Positions 1 through 8,065 of a stretch of DNA of 64,000 nucleotides are shown in pieces. The stretch spans positions 20,100,997-20,164,996 of the forward strand of contig NC_134398.1 in NCBI RefSeq assembly GCF_050003625.1. The letters run 5' to 3'. Within the stretch, counting starts at the first letter, position 1. Each line of letters opens with the position of its first letter. The notes beneath the pieces are model-generated. The model saw nothing but the letters and a program-made list of their open reading frames with translations, did no database searches and was not told where the DNA came from. Source of the stretch: Haematobia irritans (lineage: Eukaryota; Arthropoda; Insecta; Diptera; Muscidae). The translations under genes and the position numbers were made by a program.

Positions 1-329
1 TTACCTTTGTCGCTTCCTTTTATAGGTGGCGAGGCTGCAGTCGACGTCACCTTAATGCCGTTACATGTCTTTTGCGCGTATGCCCAGCCAATGGTGTATA
101 TGCTGCTACTGCGTGTGTTGATGGGCAAGGCCAACCGATAACGGTATCTTGTTTATTTCATGTATACTCCAAGTAAAATAAGGCTAGAAATTAATGAAAT
201 GGAAATTCTTGTTGCAACTTAAATGTAATAGGTATCTAAGTAATGATTTCTCGATGAGGTAATTCAAAAAGAATGAAAAGAAAATAAACGTGTTGGCGAA
301 AACGAGGGTAACCGACTTTCGTCGTTACA
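1..329 (-). repeat. 3' LTR, partial (its 5' U3 end only)
   Basis: Positions 1-329 match 4832-5161 of the complete LTR with a single one-base difference, an A-run of five at about 266-270 against six in the other copy. The copy ends at 329 with GTCGTTACA, which on the element's strand is the LTR start TGTAACGAC. The remaining roughly 2.2 kb of this LTR lies to the left of the window. Confidence 0.92.
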
Positions 330-1524
330 CTACTCCCCCTCGTCGGCGGTGAGAGAGCTTTTGGATTATTATTTTGGTTTGGCGATTAATAAGGATTCGG
401 TATTTTTCCCCGTGGACTAGTACTGTTCGTTTATATTGTTGGTGCGGCCGGTGTAGAGTTAGCCCACGGTCAATGTAAGGCCGAAGCTCCTGCAGATCTT
501 CGTGAGACAGATAGGCACTACATATATACTTCATCGACGTTGGCGGTGATAGTAATTTCCCCGGAATATTCATGGCGTTCGCAAGACGTTTGGGAATGTT
601 TTCCATCCAACCAGGGTTATGGTACGGTGTTGGCGCCTGAGGAACTGTTGGATACATGTTGAATCTGCAGACATGTGGTGGCGGAGAGAGAGGTACCCTT
701 TCATTGCGAGGAATGACCACAGCACTTGCTATGCGCTCGTGCTGTGGCGTCTGTAATGCTTGGCTTGAAGTCGTCGGTATCTCGTCATCAATGTAGGCAA
801 CGTGCTGGGTGTCCACCGTCGGTGGCGCTGACGGAAAGGCTCGAGGTATGAATTTCGTTGTCACGCGTGGAGTTTCATCCGGACTCTGATCAGGGGACAC
901 AGGAGTTGAGTGGTTGGTCGGGGCATGCGGTCGGAGCAAAGGTGGTGGTGTTGTACGTCTGGGCTGGGGTGGGACAGCTTTTGTGGCTCTGGAAGTATCT
1001 TGGATGTCTCGCCTTGAGTCGTTGTTTATGGTAGGATGGCGTTGCATTCGGGACATGCTGCCTCCAGACCCATTATTCCCGCAGTGGCAGGAGAGTCCCG
1101 CTACAGAAAGCTGTGCCTTTGAATTGGCCAAGAAATCAAGTCCCAGCAGAATGTCCTCAGTGGTCCCGGGTAGGACTAGAAATCTCGTACAGATAATTTG
1201 GTCTCCTATTTCCACTGGAATCTCTACGGCTTCCTGTATACTGCAATGTGAACCATTGGCCAATTTCACCTCTGTTACGTGCGGGATTAAGTGCTGAGTG
1301 GCGTCTATGATACTCACGAACCTTCTACTTATAAATGAACATGTTGCCCCTGTGTCGACAGTAGCGGAAACGAACTGGTCCTTAATTCCTATGACGGCCA
1401 CTAGTCTTGTAGGTTCCACCCGGAGGATTGTTCTTGGTGGAGGGGTATTCAGTTGTCTTGTGGACCCGCCTCCCCTCGTTCGTGGCGAGTCCTGTTGCCG
1501 TTTCCCGGGTTCGGCCTGCAGCAC
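325..1524 (-). CDS. Retrotransposon protease ORF with a long C-terminal extension, expressed by -1 frameshift from gag
   Basis: The product would be the retropepsin-type aspartic protease that matures Gag. Numbered from the GTG at 1524, the protease domain spans about residues 41-140, with the active-site triad DTGA at 57-60 and the second signature ILLGLDF at 125-131. Residues 150-290 are Pro/Ser/Thr-rich and probably unstructured. Residues 290-390 form a more ordered-looking tail I do not recognise. There is no ATG at a sensible place: an in-frame TAA sits near 1535 and the frame is open from there, so translation almost certainly enters by frameshifting at 1500-1506 rather than at the GTG. 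No reverse transcriptase, RNase H or integrase motif follows; the ORF runs through the polypurine tract and stops in the LTR. The tail could be the remnant of a deleted downstream ORF or a true domain. Protease call high, tail function unknown. Confidence 0.85.
   Translation of the reverse strand: MLQAEPGKRQQDSPRTRGGGSTRQLNTPPPRTILRVEPTRLVAVIGIKDQFVSATVDTGATCSFISRRFVSIIDATQHLIPHVTEVKLANGSHCSIQEAVEIPVEIGDQIICTRFLVLPGTTEDILLGLDFLANSKAQLSVAGLSCHCGNNGSGGSMSRMQRHPTINNDSRRDIQDTSRATKAVPPQPRRTTPPPLLRPHAPTNHSTPVSPDQSPDETPRVTTKFIPRAFPSAPPTVDTQHVAYIDDEIPTTSSQALQTPQHERIASAVVIPRNERVPLSPPPHVCRFNMYPTVPQAPTPYHNPGWMENIPKRLANAMNIPGKLLSPPTSMKYICSAYLSHEDLQELRPYIDRGLTLHRPHQQYKRTVLVHGEKYRILINRQTKIIIQKLSHRRRGGVV
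330..341 (-). other. Polypurine tract (plus-strand primer site of the retrotransposon)
   Basis: On the minus strand GAGGGGGAGTAG lies directly before the 3' LTR start TGTAAC. A purine run in this position primes second-strand cDNA synthesis in LTR elements. The tract is also translated: it lies inside the protease-frame ORF, whose TAA stop (327-325) is made by the first bases of the LTR. Confidence 0.85.
1440..1506 (-). promoter_or_regulatory. Programmed -1 ribosomal frameshift signal (slippery site plus predicted H-type pseudoknot)
   Basis: On the minus strand the heptamer GGGAAAC (1506-1500) is read in gag as G GGA AAC, the canonical X XXY YYZ arrangement, and a one-base back-slip enters the protease frame. 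A 7-nt spacer (1499-1493) follows. Stem 1 pairs GGACTCGCC (1492-1484) with GGCGGGTCC (1470-1462), 9 bp with one U-G pair. The 13-nt loop contains GAGGGG (1477-1472), which can pair with CCCCTC (1445-1440) to make a 6-bp stem 2 with loops of 6, 1 and 16 nt. The gag stop TGA (1451-1449) lies in the last loop. Slippery site and spacing are seen; pseudoknot folding is inferred. Confidence 0.85.
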
Positions 1525-2558
1525 GAGATCGTCTTAACACCTCGTTTTCCACATTCCCAGCAGAAGAGAAGAGGTTCACGTCGGCAGCCGGCGGCGTAAT
1601 GTCCTTCTTGCCCACAGCGGCGACATGCTGTCCTGGGGTTGGGGATTCGGTATCCGTCTGTTGGGTTCTCCGGTTCTAGGCGGCGGTGTTGTTCCCGAGG
1701 GTTGACCACCATCGAGGGCAAGCTCTCTAGATCTCCAGCCAATTCCAGTAATTCTTGGAGGCTCAGAAAGTCTCTACGTCGGATGTACCATAGATACTCG
1801 GGTAGCGCGTTACGGAAGATCCTCTCTACTTTTTGCTCCTCGGTGTATTCACAATGACGCATGAGGTCTTGCATAACCAGCGCGTAATTTTTGAATGATT
1901 CCCTTGGTTTCTGCTTTCTTTTGCGTATTTCATCCTCCAACTGCTCAAAGTATCGGGTTGGGAGGAAAAACTGCAAGAAGTCGTGTCGGAAATCCTTCCA
2001 GTTGGTCCAACGTTTGCTGGCCGTGCGATACCAAACCAGTGATTTTCCCGCTAGCACCTCGGGCATCATTAGTGGGAGGTAATCCTTGTCCAAGGCATAC
2101 ATATCAGCCAACTCCTCCAATCTTTCAACAAATTCCAATGGATTTCGCTCCCCGTCATATTGCACACTCCATTTCCGCACCTGATCCGCCATAGAGCGCA
2201 TATCGAGTGCCTGTCGGCTGTTGCTTACGTCACGCGGAGGTTCTGGAGGTCGTGCCCCTGATGAATGTCTATCGGGCGTGTTATCTGGGGCCCGCTCGTG
2301 GTCATGGGCACTGGGCTCTGTCGTGACGGCAAGTGCTGGTATCACAGGAAGGGGAGACTTGGTCGGGTCATGTTTCGCTTGCAGCGTGAGCAATCTGGTT
2401 TTCACTTTGTCGACGTGAGCTTCCCCGAGAAATGCGGCAAAGCGTCGTCGTAGCTCCTCTACGGTGCCCTCTGTATCCAACTCAAATTCACTTAAGTAAG
2501 CATGAAGCTCCTCCTTTCGCAGAGTATAAGCCCAGGATACTCGTAAAGTAGTGGCCAT
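1449..2558 (-). CDS. gag: Gag structural polyprotein of the retrotransposon (369 aa)
   Basis: Gag packages element RNA into cytoplasmic virus-like particles. The ATG at 2558 lies 69 bp inside the LTR boundary and 50 bp past the primer site, the first good start in the leader. Residues about 12-44 look like a SAP-type helix-turn-helix (LRKEEL, then EFELDTEGTVEELRRRF). Residues 60-125 are a Pro-rich linker. Residues about 125-280 match the Retrotrans_gag capsid pattern, including WYRTASKRWTNWKDFRHDF and ESFKNYALVMQDLMRH. Two zinc knuckles follow: CX2CX4HX4C at 312-325, intact, and a second at 333-346 where the His position is Val341. The ORF overlaps the protease frame by about 85 bp and carries the slippery heptamer near its end (codons 352-353). 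The frame is intact, in keeping with the near-identical LTRs. Confidence 0.9.
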   Translation of the reverse strand: MATTLRVSWAYTLRKEELHAYLSEFELDTEGTVEELRRRFAAFLGEAHVDKVKTRLLTLQAKHDPTKSPLPVIPALAVTTEPSAHDHERAPDNTPDRHSSGARPPEPPRDVSNSRQALDMRSMADQVRKWSVQYDGERNPLEFVERLEELADMYALDKDYLPLMMPEVLAGKSLVWYRTASKRWTNWKDFRHDFLQFFLPTRYFEQLEDEIRKRKQKPRESFKNYALVMQDLMRHCEYTEEQKVERIFRNALPEYLWYIRRRDFLSLQELLELAGDLESLPSMVVNPREQHRRLEPENPTDGYRIPNPRTACRRCGQEGHYAAGCRREPLLFCWECGKRGVKTISCCRPNPGNGNRTRHERGEAGPQDN

Positions 2559-2608
2559 TGCTCTGTATTTTCTGACGGATTTACCTTACTCAATCAATTT
2601 CCTTCCCG
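2559..2608 (-). other. Leader between primer binding site and gag start
   Basis: Fifty bases of untranslated leader with no recognisable feature beyond its position. In LTR elements packaging and dimerisation signals often lie here or in early gag; none can be assigned by eye. Confidence 0.5.
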
Positions 2609-2626
2609 GTCCCTGCTCGGGCGCCA
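2609..2626 (-). other. Primer binding site, tRNA-Lys type
   Basis: On the minus strand TGGCGCCCGAGCAGGGAC starts one base after the 5' LTR end. It matches the well-known 18-nt site complementary to the 3' end of tRNA-Lys(UUU), TGGCGCCCGAACAGGGAC, at 17 of 18 positions. The position next to the LTR fixes both the LTR boundary and the element's orientation. Confidence 0.92.
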
Positions 2627-2691
2627 CTGTAACGACGAATTTCCTCCGGTCGCTGGGGTATTGCTCGCGGGGGAAGGGTCCGTCACAGAAA

Positions 2692-2753
2692 TTTATTGGT
2701 TTAGCGACAGAAAAGGAAAAAGACGGTGTTTTATGTTGCAATAGGAGTTTATT
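2692..2753 (-). promoter_or_regulatory. Candidate polyadenylation signals of the LTR (two AATAAA)
   Basis: The minus strand has AATAAA at 2753-2748 and again at 2697-2692, 65-125 bp before the LTR end, where R/U5 is expected. Which one is used, and the R boundaries, cannot be told from sequence. Confidence 0.4.
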
Positions 2754-2770
2754 TACGGTAAATCGTCTAG

Positions 2771-2784
2771 TGTAATATAACTTA
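2771..2784 (-). promoter_or_regulatory. Possible TATA element of the LTR promoter
   Basis: AAGTTATATTACAC on the minus strand lies 18 bp upstream of the first AATAAA, a plausible place for the U3/R promoter. The evidence is only a weak TATA-like string, and many arthropod LTRs use TATA-less promoters. Confidence 0.25.
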
Positions 2785-2960
2785 TTTTGGCTACGGGTGA
2801 TATTATTACGGGGTAATGTTTCGACGGGCTGGATAGGCTTGATGCGGTGGCCTGGCTAAGCACACCGGACTGGACTGGCTACGGGTCTGATGGGCGGTAT
2901 GGGCGAGCTGATTGGCGTTGTATTTTGGTCCGGGGCAAGGGCTTGTACTGGCGAATTTGG

Positions 2961-3145
2961 GCGATGAAATGGCGACCTGGCTAAGTACGCTTTCGGTTTC
3001 TGGGCAGTATCATGCGCTGGCGAATGTTATGACTGGCGACCTGGCTAGGTACGCTCTGGAAGACTGGACTAGTGGACGGCGACCTGGCTAAGTACGCTCG
3101 GGAAGACTGGGCTAGTGGATGGCGACCTGGCTAAGTACGCCTATA
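2961..3145 (-). repeat. Short 43-bp tandem repeats in the LTR
   Basis: The core GGCGACCTGGCTAAGTACGC (plus-strand reading) occurs at 2971, 3035 (one change), 3078 and 3121; the last three are exactly 43 bp apart. A more diverged relative lies near 2847. The core is shared with the larger repeat array that follows, so both seem to derive from one motif. Confidence 0.8.
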
Positions 3146-3229
3146 CATCCGGTGAGACGTGGCTAGACGAGACAGTGGCGAGTCGAAGGTGGTCCTGTGC
3201 AATCTGAGGTAGAGCGAGGAGAACTGGGG

Positions 3230-4710
3230 CAACCTAAGACTGTGACCTTGAATAGAGGTCGAACGCGGGGCTAAGCCAAAGTGATCGTGAAGATCGAAAG
3301 TGACTGTGACCTGGGTAAGTACACAAGCCAAAGGGAAATCAGAGACAACGCGATCGTATAGATCCTGGGAGACTGCGACCTGGGTAAGTACACAAGTCCA
3401 ATGTACTGCGAGCGGTTCGCCTGTGGCGCGGAGTGAACACGTGGTACAACCTAAAACCGTGACCTTGAATAGAGGTCAAACACGGGGCTAAGCCAAAGTG
3501 ATCGTGCAGATCGAAAATGACTGCGACCTGGGTAAGTACACAAGCCAAATGGAAAACGGGGACAATGGGATCGTGTAGATCCTAGGAGACTGCGACCTGG
3601 TTAAGTACACAAGTCCAATGTACGGCGAGCCTATTTGTGTATGACGTAGAGAAACAAGGGCTAGTATATGAGTGACGACCTTGAATAGAGGACAAAGCTG
3701 GACAAAGTCAATACGATCGTGAAGATCGAGAGTGACTGCGACCTGGTTAAGTACACCAGCCAAATGAAAATCAGGGACAATGGGATCGTGTAGATCCTAG
3801 GAGACTGCGACCTGGTTAAGTACACAAGTCCAATGTACTGCGAGCCTATTTGTGTATGACGTAGAGAAACAAGTGCTAGTACATGAGTGATGACCTTGAA
3901 TAGAGGACAAAGCTGGACAAAGTCAATACGATCGTGAAGATCGAGAGTGACTGCGACCTGGTTAAGTACACAAGCCAAATGAAAATCAGGGACAATGGGA
4001 TCGTGTAGATCCTAGGAGACTGCGACCTGGTTAAGTACACAAGTCCAATGTACTGCGAGCCTATTTGCGTATGACGTAGAGAAGCAAGTGCTAGTACATG
4101 AGTGATGACCTTGAATAGAGGACAAAGCTGGGCAAAGTCAATATGATCGTGAAGATCGAGAGTGACTGCGACCTGGTTAAGTACACAAGTCAAATGTGAT
4201 GTGGCCTATTCGTTTGTGCTGTAGAGAAACACGTGGGATGATACAAGACGATGACCTTGAATAGAGGACACAGCCAGGCAAAGTCAATAAGATCGTGAAG
4301 ATCGAGCGTGACTGCGACCTGGGTAAGTACACAAGCCAAATGAAAATCAGGGACAATGGGATCGTGTAGATCCTAGGAGACTGCGACCTGGTTAAGTACA
4401 CAAGTCCAATGTCTGTTGTCTGTTTGTGTGTGACGTAGAGAAACACGTGGTACAATATAAACAGATGACCTTGAATAGAGGACAAAGCTGGGCAAAGTCA
4501 ATAAGATCGTGAAGATCGAGCGTGACTGCGACCTGGGTAAGTACACAAGTCAAATGAAAATCAGGGACAATGGGATCGTGTAGATCCTAGGAGACTGCGA
4601 CCTGGTTAAGTACACAAGTCCAATGTACTGCGAGTCTGTTTGTGTGTGACGTAGAGAAACACGTGGTACAATATAAACAGATGACCTTGAATAGAGGACA
4701 AAGCTATACA
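3230..4710 (-). repeat. Compound 215-bp tandem repeat in the LTR U3 region
   Basis: The core ACTGCGACCTGG(G/T)TAAGTAC (plus-strand reading) starts at about 3303 (one mismatch), 3372, 3520, 3589, 3735, 3804, 3950, 4019, 4165, 4311, 4380, 4525 and 4594. Spacing alternates 69 and 145-148 bp, so the unit is about 215 bp made of two related halves, each led by a GATC-n5-GATC box (GATCGTGAAGATC or GATCGTGTAGATC). The unit beginning at 4165 lacks its 69-bp half. Units nearer 3300 are more diverged; the middle ones are nearly identical. U3 repeats often act as enhancers; that role is inferred. Confidence 0.88.
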
Positions 4711-5161
4711 AAACAGGATTACCTTTTACTTGATAACACCTCCACTGCCAAGTTTTCCACCTTGAATATTGTTCTCCACTCTACTTACCACTTGTTGCCT
4801 CGTCCATGTGTAATCTTCAACTGTCCCCCATTTACCTTTGTCGCTTCCTTTTATAGGTGGCGAGGCTGCAGTCGACGTCACCTTAATGCCGTTACATGTC
4901 TTTTGCGCGTATGCCCAGCCAATGGTGTATATGCTGCTACTGCGTGTGTTGATGGGCAAGGCCAACCGATAACGGTATCTTGTTTATTTCATGTATACTC
5001 CAAGTAAAATAAGGCTAGAAATTAATGAAATGGAAATTCTTGTTGCAACTTAAATGTAATAGGTATCTAAGTAATGATTTCTCGATGAGGTAATTCAAAA
5101 AAGAATGAAAAGAAAATAAACGTGTTGGCGAAAACGAGGGTAACCGACTTTCGTCGTTACA
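4711..5161 (-). other. Unique 5' part of U3 in the LTR
   Basis: About 450 bp of single-copy, moderately AT-rich LTR sequence without a credible gene. It includes the segment (4832-5161) that is repeated at the left edge of the window. The open frames on either strand here show no domain and no codon support. Confidence 0.6.
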
Positions 5162-5400
5162 TCCTAGAGCGAAAAGGACGATAATTCGTGACCACCCCTC
5201 AAAAATCAAAATTTTGATGAAAATTCTCAAAAAATTTAAATTTTCATATGAAAAACTTATTTTGGACATATCTCCTTAAATATGCGTCCTAGAGCGAAAA
5301 GGACGATAATTCGTGACCACCCTTCAAAAATCAAAATTTTGATGAAAATCCTTGAAAAATTGAAATTATTATATGAAAAACTTATTTTGGCCATATCTCC

Positions 5401-5460
5401 TCAAAAAATTGAAATTTTTTTTTGAAATACTTATTTTGGCCATATCTCCTTAAATATGCG
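5401..5460 (+). repeat. 60-bp truncated satellite monomer
   Basis: After a normal unit ending ...ccatatctcc at 5400, the sequence jumps to monomer position 66 (tcaaaaaatt) and runs to the end of the unit. It also carries an expanded T run and gaaatac instead of gaaaaac. The break falls at TCTC-type microhomology shared by the two sites. Confidence 0.85.
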
Positions 5461-7454
5461 TCCTAGAGCGAAAAGGACGATAATTCGTGACCACCCCTCA
5501 AAAATCAAAATTTTGATGAAAATTCTCAAAAAATTGAAATTTTTATATGAAAAACTTATTTTGGCCATATCTCCTTAAATATGCGTCCTAGAGCGAAAAG
5601 GACGATAATTCGTGACCACCCTTCAAAAATCAAAATTTTGATGAAAATTCTCAAAAAATTGAAATTTTTATACGAAAAACTTATTTTGGCCATATCTCCT
5701 TAAATATGCGTCCTAGAGCGAAAAGGACGATAATTCGTGACCACCCCTCAAAAATCAAAATTTTGATGAAAATTCTCAAAAAATTGAAATTTTTATATGA
5801 AAAACTTATTTTGGCCATATCTCCTTAAATATGCGTCCTAGAGCGAAAAGGACGATAATTCGTGACCACCCCTCATAAATCAAAATTTTGCTGAAAATTC
5901 TCAAAAAAATTAAATTTTCGTATGAAAAACTTATTTTGGCCATATCTCCTTAAATATGCGTCCTAGAGCGAAAAGGACGATAATTCGTGACCACCACTCA
6001 AAAATCAAAATTTTGATGAAAATCCTTGAAAATTTTAAATTTTTATATGAAAAACTTATTTTGGCCACATCTCCTTAAATATGCGTCCTAGAGCGAAAAG
6101 GATGATAATTCGTGACCACCCTTCAAAAATCAAAATTTTGATGAAAATTCTCAAAAAATTGAAATTTTTATATGAAAAACTTATTTTGGCCATATCTCCT
6201 TAAATATGCGTCCTAGAGCGAAAAGGACGATAATTCGTGACCACCCCTCAAAAATCAAAATTTTGATGAAAATTCTCAAAAAATTGAAATTTTTATATGA
6301 AAAACTTATTTTGGCCATATCTCCTTAAATATGCGTCCTACAGCGAAAAGGATGTTAATTCGTGACCACCCTTCAAAAATCAAAATTTTGATGAAAATTC
6401 TCAAAAAATTGAAATTTTTATATGAAAAACTTATTTTGGCCATATCTCCTTAAATATGCGTCCTAGAGTGAAAAGGACGATAATTCGTGACCACCCCTCA
6501 AAAATCAAAATTTTGATGAAAATTCTCAAAAAATTGAAATTTTTATATGAAAAACTTATTTTGGCCATATCTCCTTAAATATGCGTCCTAGAGCGAAAAG
6601 GACGATAATTCGTGACCACCCCTCAAAAATCAAAATTTTGATGAAAATTCTCAAAAAATTGAAATTTTTATATGAAAAACTTATTTTGGCCATATCTCCT
6701 TAAATATGCGTCCTAGAGCGAAAAGGACGATAATTCGTGACCACCCCTCATAAATCAAAATTTTGATGAAAATTCTCAAAAAATTGAAATTTTCATATGA
6801 AAAACTTATTTTGGCCATATCTCCTTAAATATGCGTCCTAGAGCGAAAAGGACGATAATTCGTGACCACCACTCAAAAATCAAAATTTTGATGAAAATCC
6901 TTGAAAAATTGAAATTTTTATACGAAAAACTTATTTTGGCCATATCTCCTTAAATATGCGTCCTAGAGCGAAACGGACGATAATTCGTGACCACCCCTCA
7001 AAAATCAAAATTTTGATGAAAATCCTTGAAAAATTGAAATTTTTATATGAAAAACTTATTTTGGCCATATCTCCTTAAATATGCGTCCTACAGCGAAAAG
7101 GATGATAATTCGTGACCACCCTTCAAAAATCAAAATTTTGATGAAAATTCTCAAAAAATTGAAATTTTTATATGAAAAACTTATTTTGGCCATATCTCCT
7201 TAAATATGCGTCCTAGAGCGAAAAGGACGATAATTCGTGACCACCCCTCAAAAATCAAAATTTTGATGAAAATCCTTGAAAAACTGAAATTTTTATACGA
7301 AAAACTTATTTTGGCCATATCTCCTTAAATATGCGTCCTAGAGCGAAAAGGACGATAATTCGTGACCACCCCTCAAAAATCAAAATTTTGATGAAAATTC
7401 TCAAAAAATTGAAATTTTTATATGAAAAACTTATTTTGGCCATATCTCCTTAAA

Positions 7455-8065
7455 TAGAGCGAAAAGGACGATAATTCGTGACCCCCCCTCAAAAATCAAA
7501 ATTTTGATGAAAATTCTCAAAAAATTGAAATTTTTATATGAAAAACTTATTTTGGCCATATCTCCTTAAGTATGCGTCCTAGAGCGAAAAGGACGATAAT
7601 TCGTGACCACCCCTCATAAATCAAAATTTTGATGAAAATTCTCAAAAAATTTAAATTTTCGTATGAAAAACTTATTTTGGCCATATCTCCTTAAATATGC
7701 GTCCTAGAGCGAAAAGGACGATAATTCGTGACCACCACTCAAAAATCAAAATTTTGATGAAAATCCTTGAAAAATTGAAATTTTTATATGAAAAACTTAT
7801 TTTGGCCATATCTCCTTAAATAGAGCGAAAAGGACGATAATTCGTGACCCCCCCTCAAAAATCAAAATTTTGATGAAAATTCTCAAAAAATTGAAATTTT
7901 TATATGAAAAACTTATTTTGGCCATATCTCCTTAAGTATGCGTCCTAGAGCGAAAAGGACGATAATTCGTGACCACCCCTCATAAATCAAAATTTTGATG
8001 AAAATTCTCAAAAAATTTAAATTTTCGTATGAAAAACTTATTTTGGCCATATCTCCTTAAATATG
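7455..8065 (+). repeat. 366-bp tandem trimer duplication carrying the 116-bp monomer variant
   Basis: A monomer with a 9-bp junction deletion (taaatagagcg instead of taaatatgcgtcctagagcg) and a longer C run (gaccccccctc) occurs at 7455 and again at 7821, 366 bp apart, each followed by a cataaatc-type unit. The same 116-bp variant also appears near 11294, 13408 and 13775. Confidence 0.85.

Larger units (their letters stand above)
1..5161 (-). mobile_element. Ty3/gypsy-type LTR retrotransposon lacking reverse transcriptase and integrase (left end beyond window)
   Basis: On the minus strand the order is 5' LTR (2628-5161), primer binding site (2609-2626), gag (2558-1449), protease (to 325), polypurine tract (341-330) and 3' LTR (329 to beyond position 1). 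Both LTR ends carry the inverted terminus TGTAACGACGA / TCGTCGTTACA (seen at 2628 and, ending in GTCGTTACA, at 329 and 5161). The internal domain is about 2298 bp and has room only for Gag and protease, so reverse transcriptase, RNase H and integrase would have to come from a relative. If the left LTR is full length, the element is about 7.4 kb. It is embedded against, and probably inside, the 125-bp satellite, which starts directly at 5162. Seen: LTR pair, PBS, PPT, ORFs. Inferred: non-autonomy and family level. Confidence 0.9.
2628..5161 (-). repeat. 5' LTR, complete, 2534 bp
   Basis: Bounded by TGTAACGACGA at 2628 (next to the primer site) and TCGTCGTTACA ending at 5161 (next to the satellite), giving an 11-bp terminal inverted repeat. 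Its outer 330 bp are repeated at 1-329. In sense order it holds a unique U3 start (5161 to about 4700), a compound tandem repeat (about 4700-3230), shorter 43-bp repeats (about 3130-3028) and a GC-richer end with two AATAAA motifs. At 2.5 kb it is long for the superfamily and longer than the internal domain. Ordinary plus-strand ORFs across it look accidental. Confidence 0.92.

Noticed and set aside
1382..1615. Third-frame minus-strand ORF of 77 codons overlapping the gag/protease junction
   Set aside because: It lies in the frame used by neither gag nor protease, has no domain, and is explained by the overlap region.
914..2453. Several plus-strand open frames of 60-130 codons opposite gag and protease
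   Set aside because: They are antisense shadows of two clearly recognisable retrotransposon ORFs, with no domains and atypical starts.
2609..2626. A tRNA-Lys gene
   Set aside because: Only the 18-nt primer-binding complement is present, at the LTR boundary; no cloverleaf.
330..2627. Hidden reverse transcriptase, RNase H, integrase or envelope gene
   Set aside because: The internal domain is fully taken by gag and the protease ORF; no YxDD, HHCC or DDE signature was seen in any frame.
3131..4485. Series of similar minus-strand ORFs of 66-105 codons in the LTR
   Set aside because: They arise from the 215-bp repeat; since 215 is not a multiple of three, the same DNA is read in shifting frames. 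Similarity between them reflects repeat DNA, not a conserved protein. No good start context or domain.
4642..5269. Open frames of 79-121 codons in the unique part of the LTR and across its junction
   Set aside because: No domain, opposite or accidental frames, and one crosses from LTR into satellite.
5480..5505. CENP-B box in the satellite (TTCGTGACCACCCCTC)
   Set aside because: Only the TTCG start agrees with the nTTCGnnnnAnnCGGGn pattern; the A and CGGG positions do not.
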